NCBI GenBank assembly: GCA_022841915.1
Contig: JALHQN010000011.1
Coordinates: 97,592-161,591 of the forward strand
DNA length: 64,000 nucleotides
Reading direction: 5' to 3'
DNA from: Burkholderiales bacterium
Lineage (GTDB): Bacteria; Pseudomonadota; Gammaproteobacteria; Burkholderiales; WYBJ01
Below, piece after piece: positions 52,945 to 61,183 of this stretch (the first letter of the stretch is position 1; every line of letters starts with the position of its first letter). The notes beneath the pieces were generated by a model. That model saw nothing but the letters and a program-made list of their open reading frames with translations. It had not been told where the DNA came from and ran no database searches. A program made the translations under genes and the position numbers.

Positions 52945-54630
52945 TCAACCCATCCGTTTTTCTGCTGGCACCCAGCGACATGCCTGCGGCGAGATTGCGC
53001 CCGCCTTGGCCCGTTCCACCAGTTCACGCTTGAGGATCTTGCCGCTCGCCGTGAGCGGCAACGCATCCATGACGATGAAATACTCGGGCATGTCGAACTT
53101 CGACAAGCCCTCCCCGTGCAAATGCTCCAAGGCACCCTCGGCATCGAGGTCGGTACCTTCGCGCAGAATGACCGCGAGACACACCCGCTCACCGAGACGC
53201 TTGTCGGCGATGGGGAACGCCGCCGCCTTCACCACGGCCGGATGGCGCAGCACCAAATTCTCGATCCGCGAGGGGAAGATGTTGTGTCCGCCCCGGATGA
53301 TGAGATCCTTCTTGCGCCCGATGATGCTCAGATTGCCGCGTTCGTCCAATTTGCCGAGATCGCCGCTCATGAACCAACCGCCGGCATTGAACGAACTCTC
53401 GGTGGCCTGCTGATTGCCGAAGTAGCCGAGCATCAGCAGCGCGCCGCGTGTCCCGATTTCGCCTGTCTCGCCCACGGGAAGCTCGATATCGGGGTTCTCC
53501 TGATCGAAGATCCGCGTCTCGTAGCCAGCCGCCGCCCGACCGCAGGTCGAAGTGATGGTGACGACATCGTCATCGGGCAGGGTGTACTGGTGGGAACCGT
53601 TTTCCGTCATGCCGTAGATGTTCTGCGGCTTGATGTCCAGATCGAGGAAAGCACGGGCGGTCTCCGGGGGAATGACCGAACCCGCCATGTAGAAGAGGTT
53701 CACCTTGCCCAGCTTCGCCATGCCGCGGGAGCGCATCTCCCCCAGGATGTCGATCGCGTGGGTGGGCACGCCCATGACGTAGGTCGCGCCGGTTTCGACG
53801 ACCCAGTCGAGCGGCTTCTTGCCCGAGGGCGGATCGTTCAGGATCAACTCGCAGCCGGCGACCAGGCACTGCTCCAGGGCGACCGTGCCGATGTGGTGAC
53901 TGAGCGGACTGTGGCTGTAGAGGGCGGTGCGATGATCGTGCCCCCAGTCCGCCACCATCGCGCGCCCGTTGGCGAGCAAGGTATTGTCGGAATGCAGGAC
54001 GCCTTTGGGCAGTCCGGTGGTGCCCGAGGTGAAGGCGAGATAGACGATCTTGTCCGGGTTCAGGTCCGGCGGCGGAAGGCTTGGCGCGGCGATCGCCTCG
54101 CGGGACGGAAAAGCGTGCGCGCCGCCCGTTTGCGTCGCGGCGTCGCCCGACTCGTCCAGACGATAGACGCGCTTGATGCACCCGAGCGAGCGCGCCCGGT
54201 CGAAAACGTCGTGGCGATCGGCATCGGCGCCGTAACCGGTCTGAGCGAAGAGCGCGGCCGTCTGTATGCGTTCGAGCAGACCGACGATCTCGTTCACGGT
54301 GTAATTCTGGTGCAGGGATGGATTGCAGATGTAGCCGTTGCGCGAGCATGCAAGAAAGATCACCACGGCTTCGACGCGATTGGGCAGCCAGACCGACACG
54401 CGCTGTCCGCGCCGCAAGCCGGCAGCGTGCAATTCGGCGGCGAGCGCATCGACCCATCGCAGCAGGGCCGCCCAGTTCAGTTGCACGCGGGAATCTCGCA
54501 GGGCGTTGGCGTCGGGACGCTCGTGCGCATGGCGCTCGAGCAGCGAATAGAAGGTGTCGTCGCGCCACCAGCCCTTCGCGTAATAGCCGCGCGCTGTCTG
54601 CGGATCGTGCAGGGTGAGTATCGTGCTCAT
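52945..54630 (-). CDS. acyl-CoA synthetase (AMP-forming ligase)
   Basis: A 561-residue adenylate-forming enzyme that activates a carboxylic acid as acyl-CoA. The AMP signature Y-L-A-F-T-S-G-T-T-G-L-P-K-G is near 197-210, Y-G-M-T-E-N near 340, G-D-L-G-K-L-D-E-R-G near 425 and the C-terminal lysine in L-P-L-T-A-S-G-K-I-L-K-R-E near 530. Length and motifs suit medium or long-chain and alicyclic or aromatic acids alike. It is the first gene of a minus-strand run with the SDR and acyl-CoA dehydrogenase, and is divergent from the amidohydrolase gene. Confidence 0.92.
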   Translation of the reverse strand: MSTILTLHDPQTARGYYAKGWWRDDTFYSLLERHAHERPDANALRDSRVQLNWAALLRWVDALAAELHAAGLRRGQRVSVWLPNRVEAVVIFLACSRNGYICNPSLHQNYTVNEIVGLLERIQTAALFAQTGYGADADRHDVFDRARSLGCIKRVYRLDESGDAATQTGGAHAFPSREAIAAPSLPPPDLNPDKIVYLAFTSGTTGLPKGVLHSDNTLLANGRAMVADWGHDHRTALYSHSPLSHHIGTVALEQCLVAGCELILNDPPSGKKPLDWVVETGATYVMGVPTHAIDILGEMRSRGMAKLGKVNLFYMAGSVIPPETARAFLDLDIKPQNIYGMTENGSHQYTLPDDDVVTITSTCGRAAAGYETRIFDQENPDIELPVGETGEIGTRGALLMLGYFGNQQATESSFNAGGWFMSGDLGKLDERGNLSIIGRKKDLIIRGGHNIFPSRIENLVLRHPAVVKAAAFPIADKRLGERVCLAVILREGTDLDAEGALEHLHGEGLSKFDMPEYFIVMDALPLTASGKILKRELVERAKAGAISPQACRWVPAEKRMG

Positions 54631-54837
54631 GCGAACCGGGAAGCTCCAGCGGGGAGTAGGCCATTGTAAGCGCTAAGCCGCGACCATTGAAGACCGATCG
54701 GCGCAACCGTGGCATCATGCCGCTGGCGATGATCCTGCGTGCCCTGGAGAACGAAAAAGCGGGAGATCGCTCCACCATTCGACGCCCCGCGGCCCTGACG
54801 CGAGCGCGCGCGGCGCGACAACCACACGGAGACTGGC

Positions 54838-56523
54838 ATGCGCTACGACCTCGTCATCAAGAACGGCACGATCATCGACGGCAGCGGCAACCCCCGCACA
54901 GTGGGCGACTTGGCGGTCAGCGGCGAGCGGATCGCCGCCATCGGCGCAGTCGCCGATGAGGCGGCCGAAACCATCGACGCCTCGGGGCAGATCGTGTGCC
55001 CGGGTTTCGTCGACCCGCACACGCACTACGATGCCCAGATTACCTGGGATTCGCTGCTTTCCAGCTCGGCGGAGCACGGCATCACCACCGTGGTCATGGG
55101 CAACTGCGGGGTGGGCATCGCGCCCTGCAAACCGGCCGACCGCGAACTGCTGGCCGACGACCTCGTGACCGTGGAAGGCATCGACAAGGACGTGCTGATG
55201 CAGGGCATCCGGTGGGAATGGGAAAGCTATCCCCAGTACATCGATGCGGCCGAGAAGCGCGGATCGGCCCTCAACCGCGCCTTTCTCGCCCCGCTGGCGC
55301 CTTTTCGCACCTTCGTCATCGGTCGCGATGCGAACGAGCGCGCCGCCACGCCGGACGAGACCCGTGCGATCGCAGCCTTGCTGCACGAAGCCATGGAAGC
55401 CGGCGCCTGGGGCATCACGACCACCTTCAACCGTCAGCACATCGGCCACGGCGGCAAGCCGCTGGCTGCGCGGCTCGCAAGCCGCGAAGAGCTGGGCGCC
55501 TATGGCGGCGTGCTCAAGAAACTCGATCGCGGCGTACTTCAGTTCGCCTTGACCAAACGTTATGCCACCCTCGCCGAAGACGAAGAGGAAACGCTCAAGT
55601 TCATGATGGAGGCCAGCGGCCGTCCCGCCACCTGGCTCTCGCTGAACAACCTGGTCGAGATGCCCGGCGCCATCGAAGCCATCCTCGACCGCATCGAGCC
55701 GCTGATCAAGAAGGGCGCCATGCCGCAGATCCTGACGCGTCCCTTGCTGTTCGACATGAACCTGCGCCGCCCCTTCATGTTCTCGGAGATGACTTCGGCG
55801 CGCGCGCTCTTCGACGCCTCGTTCGAGAAACAGATGGCGATCTACGCCGACCCGCAGTTCCGAGCAGCATTCAAGGAGGAGCTGAAACTCGGCCGCAAGT
55901 GGACCACGCTCGCGCGCAATGTCATCGTCGTTGCCGTGGAGAATACCGCGCTGAAGGCACTCGAAGGCAAGACCGTGGGCGAGATCGCAGACGCCCGCGC
56001 TCAGGATCCCAACGACACCTTTTTCGACATCGCCGTCGAAGACAACCTGCAGGTGAAGTTCGTCGTCCCGCGCGCGAACACCGATCACGAGGGCATCGGC
56101 CGTCTGCTCAAGGACGGGCGCACGATGATCGGGCTCTCTGATGCCGGCGCGCACCTCGACATGCTGTGCGAATCAGGCTACACGACCTACCTGCTCGGCC
56201 ATTGGGTGCGCGAACAGAAGGCGCTCACGCTCGAGCATGCGATCAAGCGACTGACTTCCGAGCCGGCCGATTTCTTCGGCCTGAAGGACCGCGGCCGACT
56301 GCAGGTCGGTGCAGCCGCCGACATCTGTATCTTCGACGAGGCCAAGGTGAACTCGCCGCTGCGGCCCACGCCGGTGAAGGATCTGCCGGCGGGCGGTTCG
56401 CGCCTTTACTGCAAGGCCGAGGGCATCTCGCGCGTGATCGTCAACGGCCAGACGCTCTACCGCGAAGGCCAGCCGACCTCGGCTCGGCCCGGACGGGTGC
56501 TGCGCTCGCGCGATTACTGCTGA
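54838..56523 (+). CDS. amidohydrolase, N-acyl-D-amino-acid deacylase-like
   Basis: A 561-residue amidohydrolase-superfamily protein. The metal motif H61-T-H63 is in G-F-V-D-P-H-T-H-Y-D-A-Q. A cysteine (G-N-C90) is where D-aminoacylases have a metal-binding Cys. Later family motifs are L-S-D-A-G-A-H-L-D near 430 and I-K-R-L-T-S-E-P-A near 465. I did not find the two later histidines of canonical D-aminoacylase at the usual places, so the metal site may be simpler. It stands alone on the plus strand between minus-strand catabolic genes. Substrate unknown. Confidence 0.82.
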   Translation: MRYDLVIKNGTIIDGSGNPRTVGDLAVSGERIAAIGAVADEAAETIDASGQIVCPGFVDPHTHYDAQITWDSLLSSSAEHGITTVVMGNCGVGIAPCKPADRELLADDLVTVEGIDKDVLMQGIRWEWESYPQYIDAAEKRGSALNRAFLAPLAPFRTFVIGRDANERAATPDETRAIAALLHEAMEAGAWGITTTFNRQHIGHGGKPLAARLASREELGAYGGVLKKLDRGVLQFALTKRYATLAEDEEETLKFMMEASGRPATWLSLNNLVEMPGAIEAILDRIEPLIKKGAMPQILTRPLLFDMNLRRPFMFSEMTSARALFDASFEKQMAIYADPQFRAAFKEELKLGRKWTTLARNVIVVAVENTALKALEGKTVGEIADARAQDPNDTFFDIAVEDNLQVKFVVPRANTDHEGIGRLLKDGRTMIGLSDAGAHLDMLCESGYTTYLLGHWVREQKALTLEHAIKRLTSEPADFFGLKDRGRLQVGAAADICIFDEAKVNSPLRPTPVKDLPAGGSRLYCKAEGISRVIVNGQTLYREGQPTSARPGRVLRSRDYC

Positions 56524-56530
56524 CGACGAC

Positions 56531-57298
56531 TCAGCGGAAATCGAACCCCTGCGTGCTTAGCTGCTCACGCAGCTTGTCGCGCAGCCGGGCGTGGAATTTC
56601 TTGTCCATGTCGTGCGTCCACGAATCCGGTGTGGTCGGTCGACCGGTCGCCTCGTAATGGGCCGCGAGGGCTGCGTCGTAGGCATCCAGTGCTGCAACGG
56701 CCGCTGCCTGGTCGTAGCGCTCGTAGTGGACGGTCGCGCCGATGTCGATGCGCGGCTTCTGCGTCGGGTGCTCCGCGGGCCAGCCGAGACACATGCCGAA
56801 GAGGCAGTAGACGCGTTTGGGCAAGCCGAGAATCTCTGCGGTCGCCAGCACGTTGTTGCGCACCGCACCGATCATCAAGCCCTGCAATCCGATGGACTCC
56901 GCCGCGAGCGATGCGGCCATTCCGACTAGCGCCGCATCGACGCTCGAAACCAGGCCCACTTCCAGATTGTTGTCGTCGAGGCTGTGACCGCGCTTCTTCA
57001 TCGCATGCTCGATGCGCGTCATGTCGGCGCAGAAGGCGAGGAACACGGGCGCCACGGCGACGTGACGCTGATTGCCCGTGACGACGGCAAGCTTGGCCAG
57101 CGTCTCCGGATTGCGCACGACCACGACCGTGTAGGCCTGGATATTGGAGGAGGTCGGCGCACGGAAGGCAGCCCGCAGCACAGCCTCGATCGCCTCGTTG
57201 GTCACCGGCTGATCGGTGTACTTGCGCACGCTGACCCGGTTGTGCAGCAGGCGCATGGTTTCGCTCGAATACGTTTGGGAGAGACTGTCGTCGGGCAT
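56531..57298 (-). CDS. nitroreductase family flavoprotein
   Basis: A 255-residue FMN enzyme of the NfsA/NfrA-like group. The FMN-binding arginines are in R-V-S-V-R-K-Y near 22-28 and the P-T-S-S-N-I-Q-A loop near 50. The middle has V-A-P-V-F-L-A-F-C-A-D and the C-terminal half G-L-P-K-R-V-Y-C-L-F-G-M-C-L-G-W-P, typical of the family. It could reduce nitroaromatics, quinones or enones with NADPH. AAGGA precedes the ATG at 57298. It follows the BadI-like gene by 52 bases on the same strand. The frame is open further upstream but unsupported. Confidence 0.88.
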   Translation of the reverse strand: MPDDSLSQTYSSETMRLLHNRVSVRKYTDQPVTNEAIEAVLRAAFRAPTSSNIQAYTVVVVRNPETLAKLAVVTGNQRHVAVAPVFLAFCADMTRIEHAMKKRGHSLDDNNLEVGLVSSVDAALVGMAASLAAESIGLQGLMIGAVRNNVLATAEILGLPKRVYCLFGMCLGWPAEHPTQKPRIDIGATVHYERYDQAAAVAALDAYDAALAAHYEATGRPTTPDSWTHDMDKKFHARLRDKLREQLSTQGFDFR

Positions 57299-57350
57299 GG
57301 AGGGTCCTTGCTTGCGAATTTTCTGTTGAGAAGACGACCGAGGGGCGGGC

Positions 57351-58130
57351 TCAGTGGCCGAACGTGTCGCTGTCGGGCTTGCGCTTCTCGGCGAACGACT
57401 TGCCCAGCTCGGCGTGCTCGTCGGTGTCGAGATACAGACGCAGCAGCAGATCGTGGGAGACCCGGGAAAGACCGCCCACGCCGCCGTGGCGCGCAGTGAA
57501 GGCTGCCTTGATCGACGCGAGCGCAAACGCACCGCGATCGGCCACCTCGAGCGCCATCTTGCGGGTTTCTTCCTTCAGCTTGTCGTCGGGCACGACGCGG
57601 TTGATCAAGCCGATGGCCAGCGCCTCCTTCGCAGACAAGCGAGGATTGAGGTACCACATCTCCTTGGCCTTCTTCTTGCCGACGAGATCCTCCAGATACC
57701 AGGTGCCGTAGCCGGCATCGAAGCTGCCCATCATGGGGCCGACCTGGCGGAACACGGCGCTCTCCTTGGCGATGGTGAGGTCGCACATGACCTGCAGCAC
57801 CTGGCCGCCACCCACGGCGAAGCCGTTCACCGACGCGATGACCGGCTTCTGCAGGCGGTCGATCGACTCGTAGATCTCCAGTGTCGGCAGCATGCCGGCA
57901 TAGAGATTGGTGTCTTCCAGGCCGTCCTTGCGCCCGCCGATGCAGAAGAACTTGTCGCCCGCGCCGGTGAGCACGAGCACGCGGGTGCGCGTCTCGCGGC
58001 GAATGTCGTTGATGCAATCACGAATTTCGTGGCACATCGTGGTGTTGAACATGTTGCCGTCATGCGGGCGATTGAGCGTCAGCCAGCCGATCGGGCCTTC
58101 CTCTTCGTACAGAATCGTTTCGTAAGCCAC
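57351..58130 (-). CDS. enoyl-CoA hydratase family, BadI-like ring hydrolase
   Basis: A 259-residue crotonase-fold protein that resembles BadI (2-ketocyclohexanecarboxyl-CoA hydrolase) and MenB-like enzymes more than classical hydratases. The matching segment is F-R-Q-V-G-P-M-M-G-S-F-D-A-G-Y-G-T, together with the K-K-K-A-K-E-M-W-Y-L motif after it and the C-terminal L-Y-L-D-T-D-E. BadI opens the ring of 2-oxocyclohexanecarboxyl-CoA to a dicarboxyl-CoA. The start is GTG at 58130 with AGGAG 8 bases upstream. A GTG at 58139 is also open. It neighbours the second CaiB gene, 115 bases downstream of its start side. Confidence 0.78.
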   Translation of the reverse strand: MAYETILYEEEGPIGWLTLNRPHDGNMFNTTMCHEIRDCINDIRRETRTRVLVLTGAGDKFFCIGGRKDGLEDTNLYAGMLPTLEIYESIDRLQKPVIASVNGFAVGGGQVLQVMCDLTIAKESAVFRQVGPMMGSFDAGYGTWYLEDLVGKKKAKEMWYLNPRLSAKEALAIGLINRVVPDDKLKEETRKMALEVADRGAFALASIKAAFTARHGGVGGLSRVSHDLLLRLYLDTDEHAELGKSFAEKRKPDSDTFGH

Positions 58131-58245
58131 TTTTCGCACTCCTGCTTTGGTTCACTCAGGTGTCGGGACGATCCCGCAGGAGCAGCCCCGCAGCGCCGGA
58201 TCGATTCGGAGCATCGTCCCCGACTCGACCTGACATCGATCCATT

Positions 58246-59490
58246 TCAAACGATCTTTCGGCCGCGCAATTCGGCGATCCGCTGCGCATCGTAGCCGAGC
58301 AAGCCGCCGAGCACGCTTTCGGTGTGCTCGCCCAGACGCGGCGGCGCCATGCGCACGCCCGCCTGTGCGCCGTCCACCTGAATACCGAGCCCGACCTGCG
58401 GGATCGCCCGTCCGTCCGCCTCCAGCCGATACACCACGCCGCGTTCCTGCAATGCCGGATCGGCAGCGATCTCATCGACCCGGTAGATCGGACCCGCGGG
58501 CACCTTGGCTGCGGCCAACAGGGGCAGCCAATGATCGCGGGGGCGGGTCTTGAGGATGGCGCCGATACGCTGGACGATCTCGCCGCGCGCGGCATGGCGC
58601 TGAACGTTGGTCGCATACCGAGGGTCTTCGCCCATGGCGGGCTCGCCGACCGCGCTCCAGAAGCGCTGCCAAATGGCGTCATTGCCGAGCGCGAGGTTCA
58701 TCGGCGCATCGGCGGCATGGAACACCTGATACACGGCGATGACGCTGTCTTTGGCGCCGGTGCGCTGGGGCAACAGGCCCGACCCAAGAAAAGGAACGAT
58801 GCGAGGCGACATGAAGCGCGTCATGCTGTCGACCATGGAAACATCGAGCGTGCGCCCCTTGCCGCTGCGCGCGCGGTCGAAGAGCGCCGCCAGCGTGATC
58901 ATCGCCGCATCCATGCCCGCGATCAGATCCGCCGCCGGCGTGCCCACTTTCTGCGGATCGTTCTGGGCCTCGCCGGTGAGATCCATGACGCTCGAATAGC
59001 CTTCGGCGATGAGATCGTAACAGGGCATGTCGGCGCGCGGCCCGCGTAGCCCAAAGCCGGTCAGCGACAAGTGCACCAGATCGCCTCGCAGTGCCGCGAG
59101 GCTCGCATGATCGATGCCGAGCTTGCGCTGGGCGCGCGCCACGAGGTTCACCAGCACGACGTCGCAGCGGCGAACCAGGTCGTGAAGCACCGCCTTGCCC
59201 TGCTCGCCCGAGTAGTCGAGCGTGATCGAGTGCTTGTTGCGGTTGACCGAGAGGAACCACAGCGACTCCCCGTCGAGAAACGGCGGCCCCCAGGCGCGAC
59301 AGTCGTCGCCTCGCCCCGGGCGCTCGACCTTGAGCACTTCGGCGCCCAGGTCGGCCAGCAGCATGCTCGCATAGGGGCCTGCGATGGAAGTCGTGAGATC
59401 CAGCACCCGAATGCCGGACAGCATGTCGAAGCCGGAGCCCAGGGACTTCGGCGGCAGTTCGTTCATCGGCAGTGGCGCATCGAGGCTCAT
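58246..59490 (-). CDS. CaiB/BaiF CoA-transferase family protein
   Basis: A 414-residue family III CoA-transferase. It starts after an N-terminal extension (about 1-24) at L-S-G-I-R-V-L-D-L-T-T-S-I-A-G-P. D-L-G-A-E-V-L-K-V-E-R-P-G-R-G-D-D and G-L-R-G-P-R-A-D-M-P-C-Y-D-L-I follow, with the likely catalytic Asp in C-Y-D. This sequence lacks the H-D-x-N-Y of the racemase-like paralog at 48191, so it is more probably a transferase. It moves CoA between acyl groups, for example to activate the substrate with succinyl-CoA. It lies in the catabolic run between the BadI-like and PRISE-like genes. Confidence 0.85.
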   Translation of the reverse strand: MSLDAPLPMNELPPKSLGSGFDMLSGIRVLDLTTSIAGPYASMLLADLGAEVLKVERPGRGDDCRAWGPPFLDGESLWFLSVNRNKHSITLDYSGEQGKAVLHDLVRRCDVVLVNLVARAQRKLGIDHASLAALRGDLVHLSLTGFGLRGPRADMPCYDLIAEGYSSVMDLTGEAQNDPQKVGTPAADLIAGMDAAMITLAALFDRARSGKGRTLDVSMVDSMTRFMSPRIVPFLGSGLLPQRTGAKDSVIAVYQVFHAADAPMNLALGNDAIWQRFWSAVGEPAMGEDPRYATNVQRHAARGEIVQRIGAILKTRPRDHWLPLLAAAKVPAGPIYRVDEIAADPALQERGVVYRLEADGRAIPQVGLGIQVDGAQAGVRMAPPRLGEHTESVLGGLLGYDAQRIAELRGRKIV

Positions 59491-59622
59491 GGCGAAGATC
59501 TAGGCGCAGGATTCGGAGCTGAAAATGGCGGCAAGGCATCCGGCGCACGGCGCGATGCCAGCCCTCTGTTGCACGCCGAGGTTACCATAGCTCGCTCGCA
59601 ACTGAACCGACGGCCGGACAAG

Positions 59623-60678
59623 CTAGGGGATGATGCGGCTGCGCCGGAAATGCTCGAAGAGCCGCAAGAACATCGCCTCGGTATCGACCGCGTGCCCAAA
59701 CCCGTAGCGGCGCAGCTTGGTCGTATCCGACATGATGTCGTAGCCGGCGTTGAAGATGAAGTCGCCATACGACCAGGCGGCGGCCTGCTCGAAAGGCGTC
59801 GGCAGCAGGCCGTGCGTTTCGACGATACGTGCCCAGACCGGCCCCTTGTCGGCCATGGCCTGCGCAAGCCGCACACTGCGCACCGGGCCCGGCTCCATCC
59901 CGAACCAGCGTGCGAACTGCGGCCACAGATTCATCCAGCGAATGTAGTCGCCGTTGGTCACGTTGAATGCTTCGTTCGCGCACCTCGGCTCGGTCGCCAT
60001 CCACTCGATCGCCTGCGCCAGGTGCGCGGCATCGGTGCACTGGTAGAGCGCGCGAAAATTGGCTTCGCTTCCCGGAAAGAACAAAGGCATGCCCAGCGCC
60101 TTGCAGATCGTCGCATACACCGAGATCACGCGCGCCATGCTGCGCACGATCGCAAGCTCGGTATCGCAGATGCCGTGCGGACGACTGGCGCTCCACGTCC
60201 AGGGCTTCTCGCGGGCGTGCTCGATGAGCCAATCCTCCTGCGCGTAGTACCAGTTGGCGAGCAGGACGCGCGGGTCGGATTCCTTGGCGGGCGTCTTGTA
60301 GGGCCCCAGATCCGATCCATAGTATTTGGAGCCGTGCACCAGATGGACGTGCTGCAGGCTCGGCGACACGGACTCGGTGGCTGCGACCAGATTGCGCAAC
60401 ATGTCGAGATTGGGCCCGATCGGCTCGGTGGTCGATTCGGCAAAGGTGTAGCGCGCGCAGTGAAAGATGTGCGTGGCGCCGTTGAAGCGCTCAGCGGCGG
60501 CATGGACGGCGCCCGCATCCGTGAGGTCGAGGTGGAGCATGTCGATACCTGCAGACAAACTCTGCCCGCGACGCGCAATGCCCAGGACTCGCCACATACC
60601 CTGCTGCGCGAGATGCTCCGCGAGCCTGCGTCCGACGACGCCCGATGCCCCGGATACCAGTGCCAGGTGTCGCTTCAT
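59623..60678 (-). CDS. PRISE-like NAD(P)-dependent enone reductase
   Basis: A 351-residue extended-SDR protein that fits the PRISE group (progesterone 5-beta-reductase and iridoid synthase-like), which reduce 1,4-enones with NADPH. The nucleotide loop is G-A-S-G-V-V-G (10-16). The two signature motifs are H-G-S-K-Y-Y-G around K118, the position of the catalytic Lys, and N-W-Y-Y-A-Q-E-D around Y144/Y145, the position of the catalytic Tyr. P-W-T-W-S-A-S-R-P near 160 and L-P-T-P-F-E-Q near 290 also fit. Known well from plants, it also occurs in bacteria. It is the most upstream gene of this run. Confidence 0.82.
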   Translation of the reverse strand: MKRHLALVSGASGVVGRRLAEHLAQQGMWRVLGIARRGQSLSAGIDMLHLDLTDAGAVHAAAERFNGATHIFHCARYTFAESTTEPIGPNLDMLRNLVAATESVSPSLQHVHLVHGSKYYGSDLGPYKTPAKESDPRVLLANWYYAQEDWLIEHAREKPWTWSASRPHGICDTELAIVRSMARVISVYATICKALGMPLFFPGSEANFRALYQCTDAAHLAQAIEWMATEPRCANEAFNVTNGDYIRWMNLWPQFARWFGMEPGPVRSVRLAQAMADKGPVWARIVETHGLLPTPFEQAAAWSYGDFIFNAGYDIMSDTTKLRRYGFGHAVDTEAMFLRLFEHFRRSRIIP

Positions 60679-61183
60679 TGTTTGCCTCCGCCTCGGTGGT
60701 CGCGTCTCGCCGACGCGGTATTGTCACGCATCGTGGAGACGACGTCATGCGACAGGCAAGCATAGACGACCAGTCGAACCGAGCCCCCCCATTTCATCGA
60801 TGCGGGTCGCAGGCGATGAGACCGGCCTTGGCTTGCACGTTCAGCCGCGACAGCGCAATCTGCCCGCATGCCGTCGCGATCGGTATAATTCGCGACGTTC
60901 CCGACGATAGCCCCTATGCTGTTCGAGATCCCAGATATCGCCATCGCTACCTCTCGCTGCTCGCACCTGCGCGACGCTGCGACTCATCTGCGCATACATC
61001 CGCCCACGCGCGCCTGATTTCCGGTGGCGTGTCCGCACGGTTGCAACGCACTCGCACGACGCGCTCCCCGCATCCCTTCCTCACCATCGAGATTCCTCGA
61101 CGTTCGTCCTGGCAGACGCGAGCAGCGCGCTCTTACCCTTTGAACGCTGTCGCGGTCCATGAACCGCTCACCCTGGAGGACTC
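60679..61183. other. 505-base divergent intergenic region
   Basis: No gene is convincing here. A 180-codon plus-strand frame (60645-61187) starts inside the PRISE gene and has no family signal, and a 65-90 codon minus-strand frame is no better. The region holds a TATAAT inside an inverted repeat (60873-60898) and the FccB-like gene's ribosome site (TGGAGGACTC before ATG at 61184). A CATAAT-poor, C-rich stretch fills the rest. Promoters for both flanking genes are expected here. Confidence 0.5.
60873..60898. promoter_or_regulatory. inverted repeat enclosing a TATAAT box
   Basis: CGTCGCG (60873-60879) and CGCGACG (60892-60898) are perfect inverted arms. The 12 bases between them contain TATAAT (60885-60890). 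This is a plausible repressor-controlled promoter. It lies about 290 bases before the FccB-like gene and 200 bases from the PRISE start, so its target is not clear. Confidence 0.35.
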
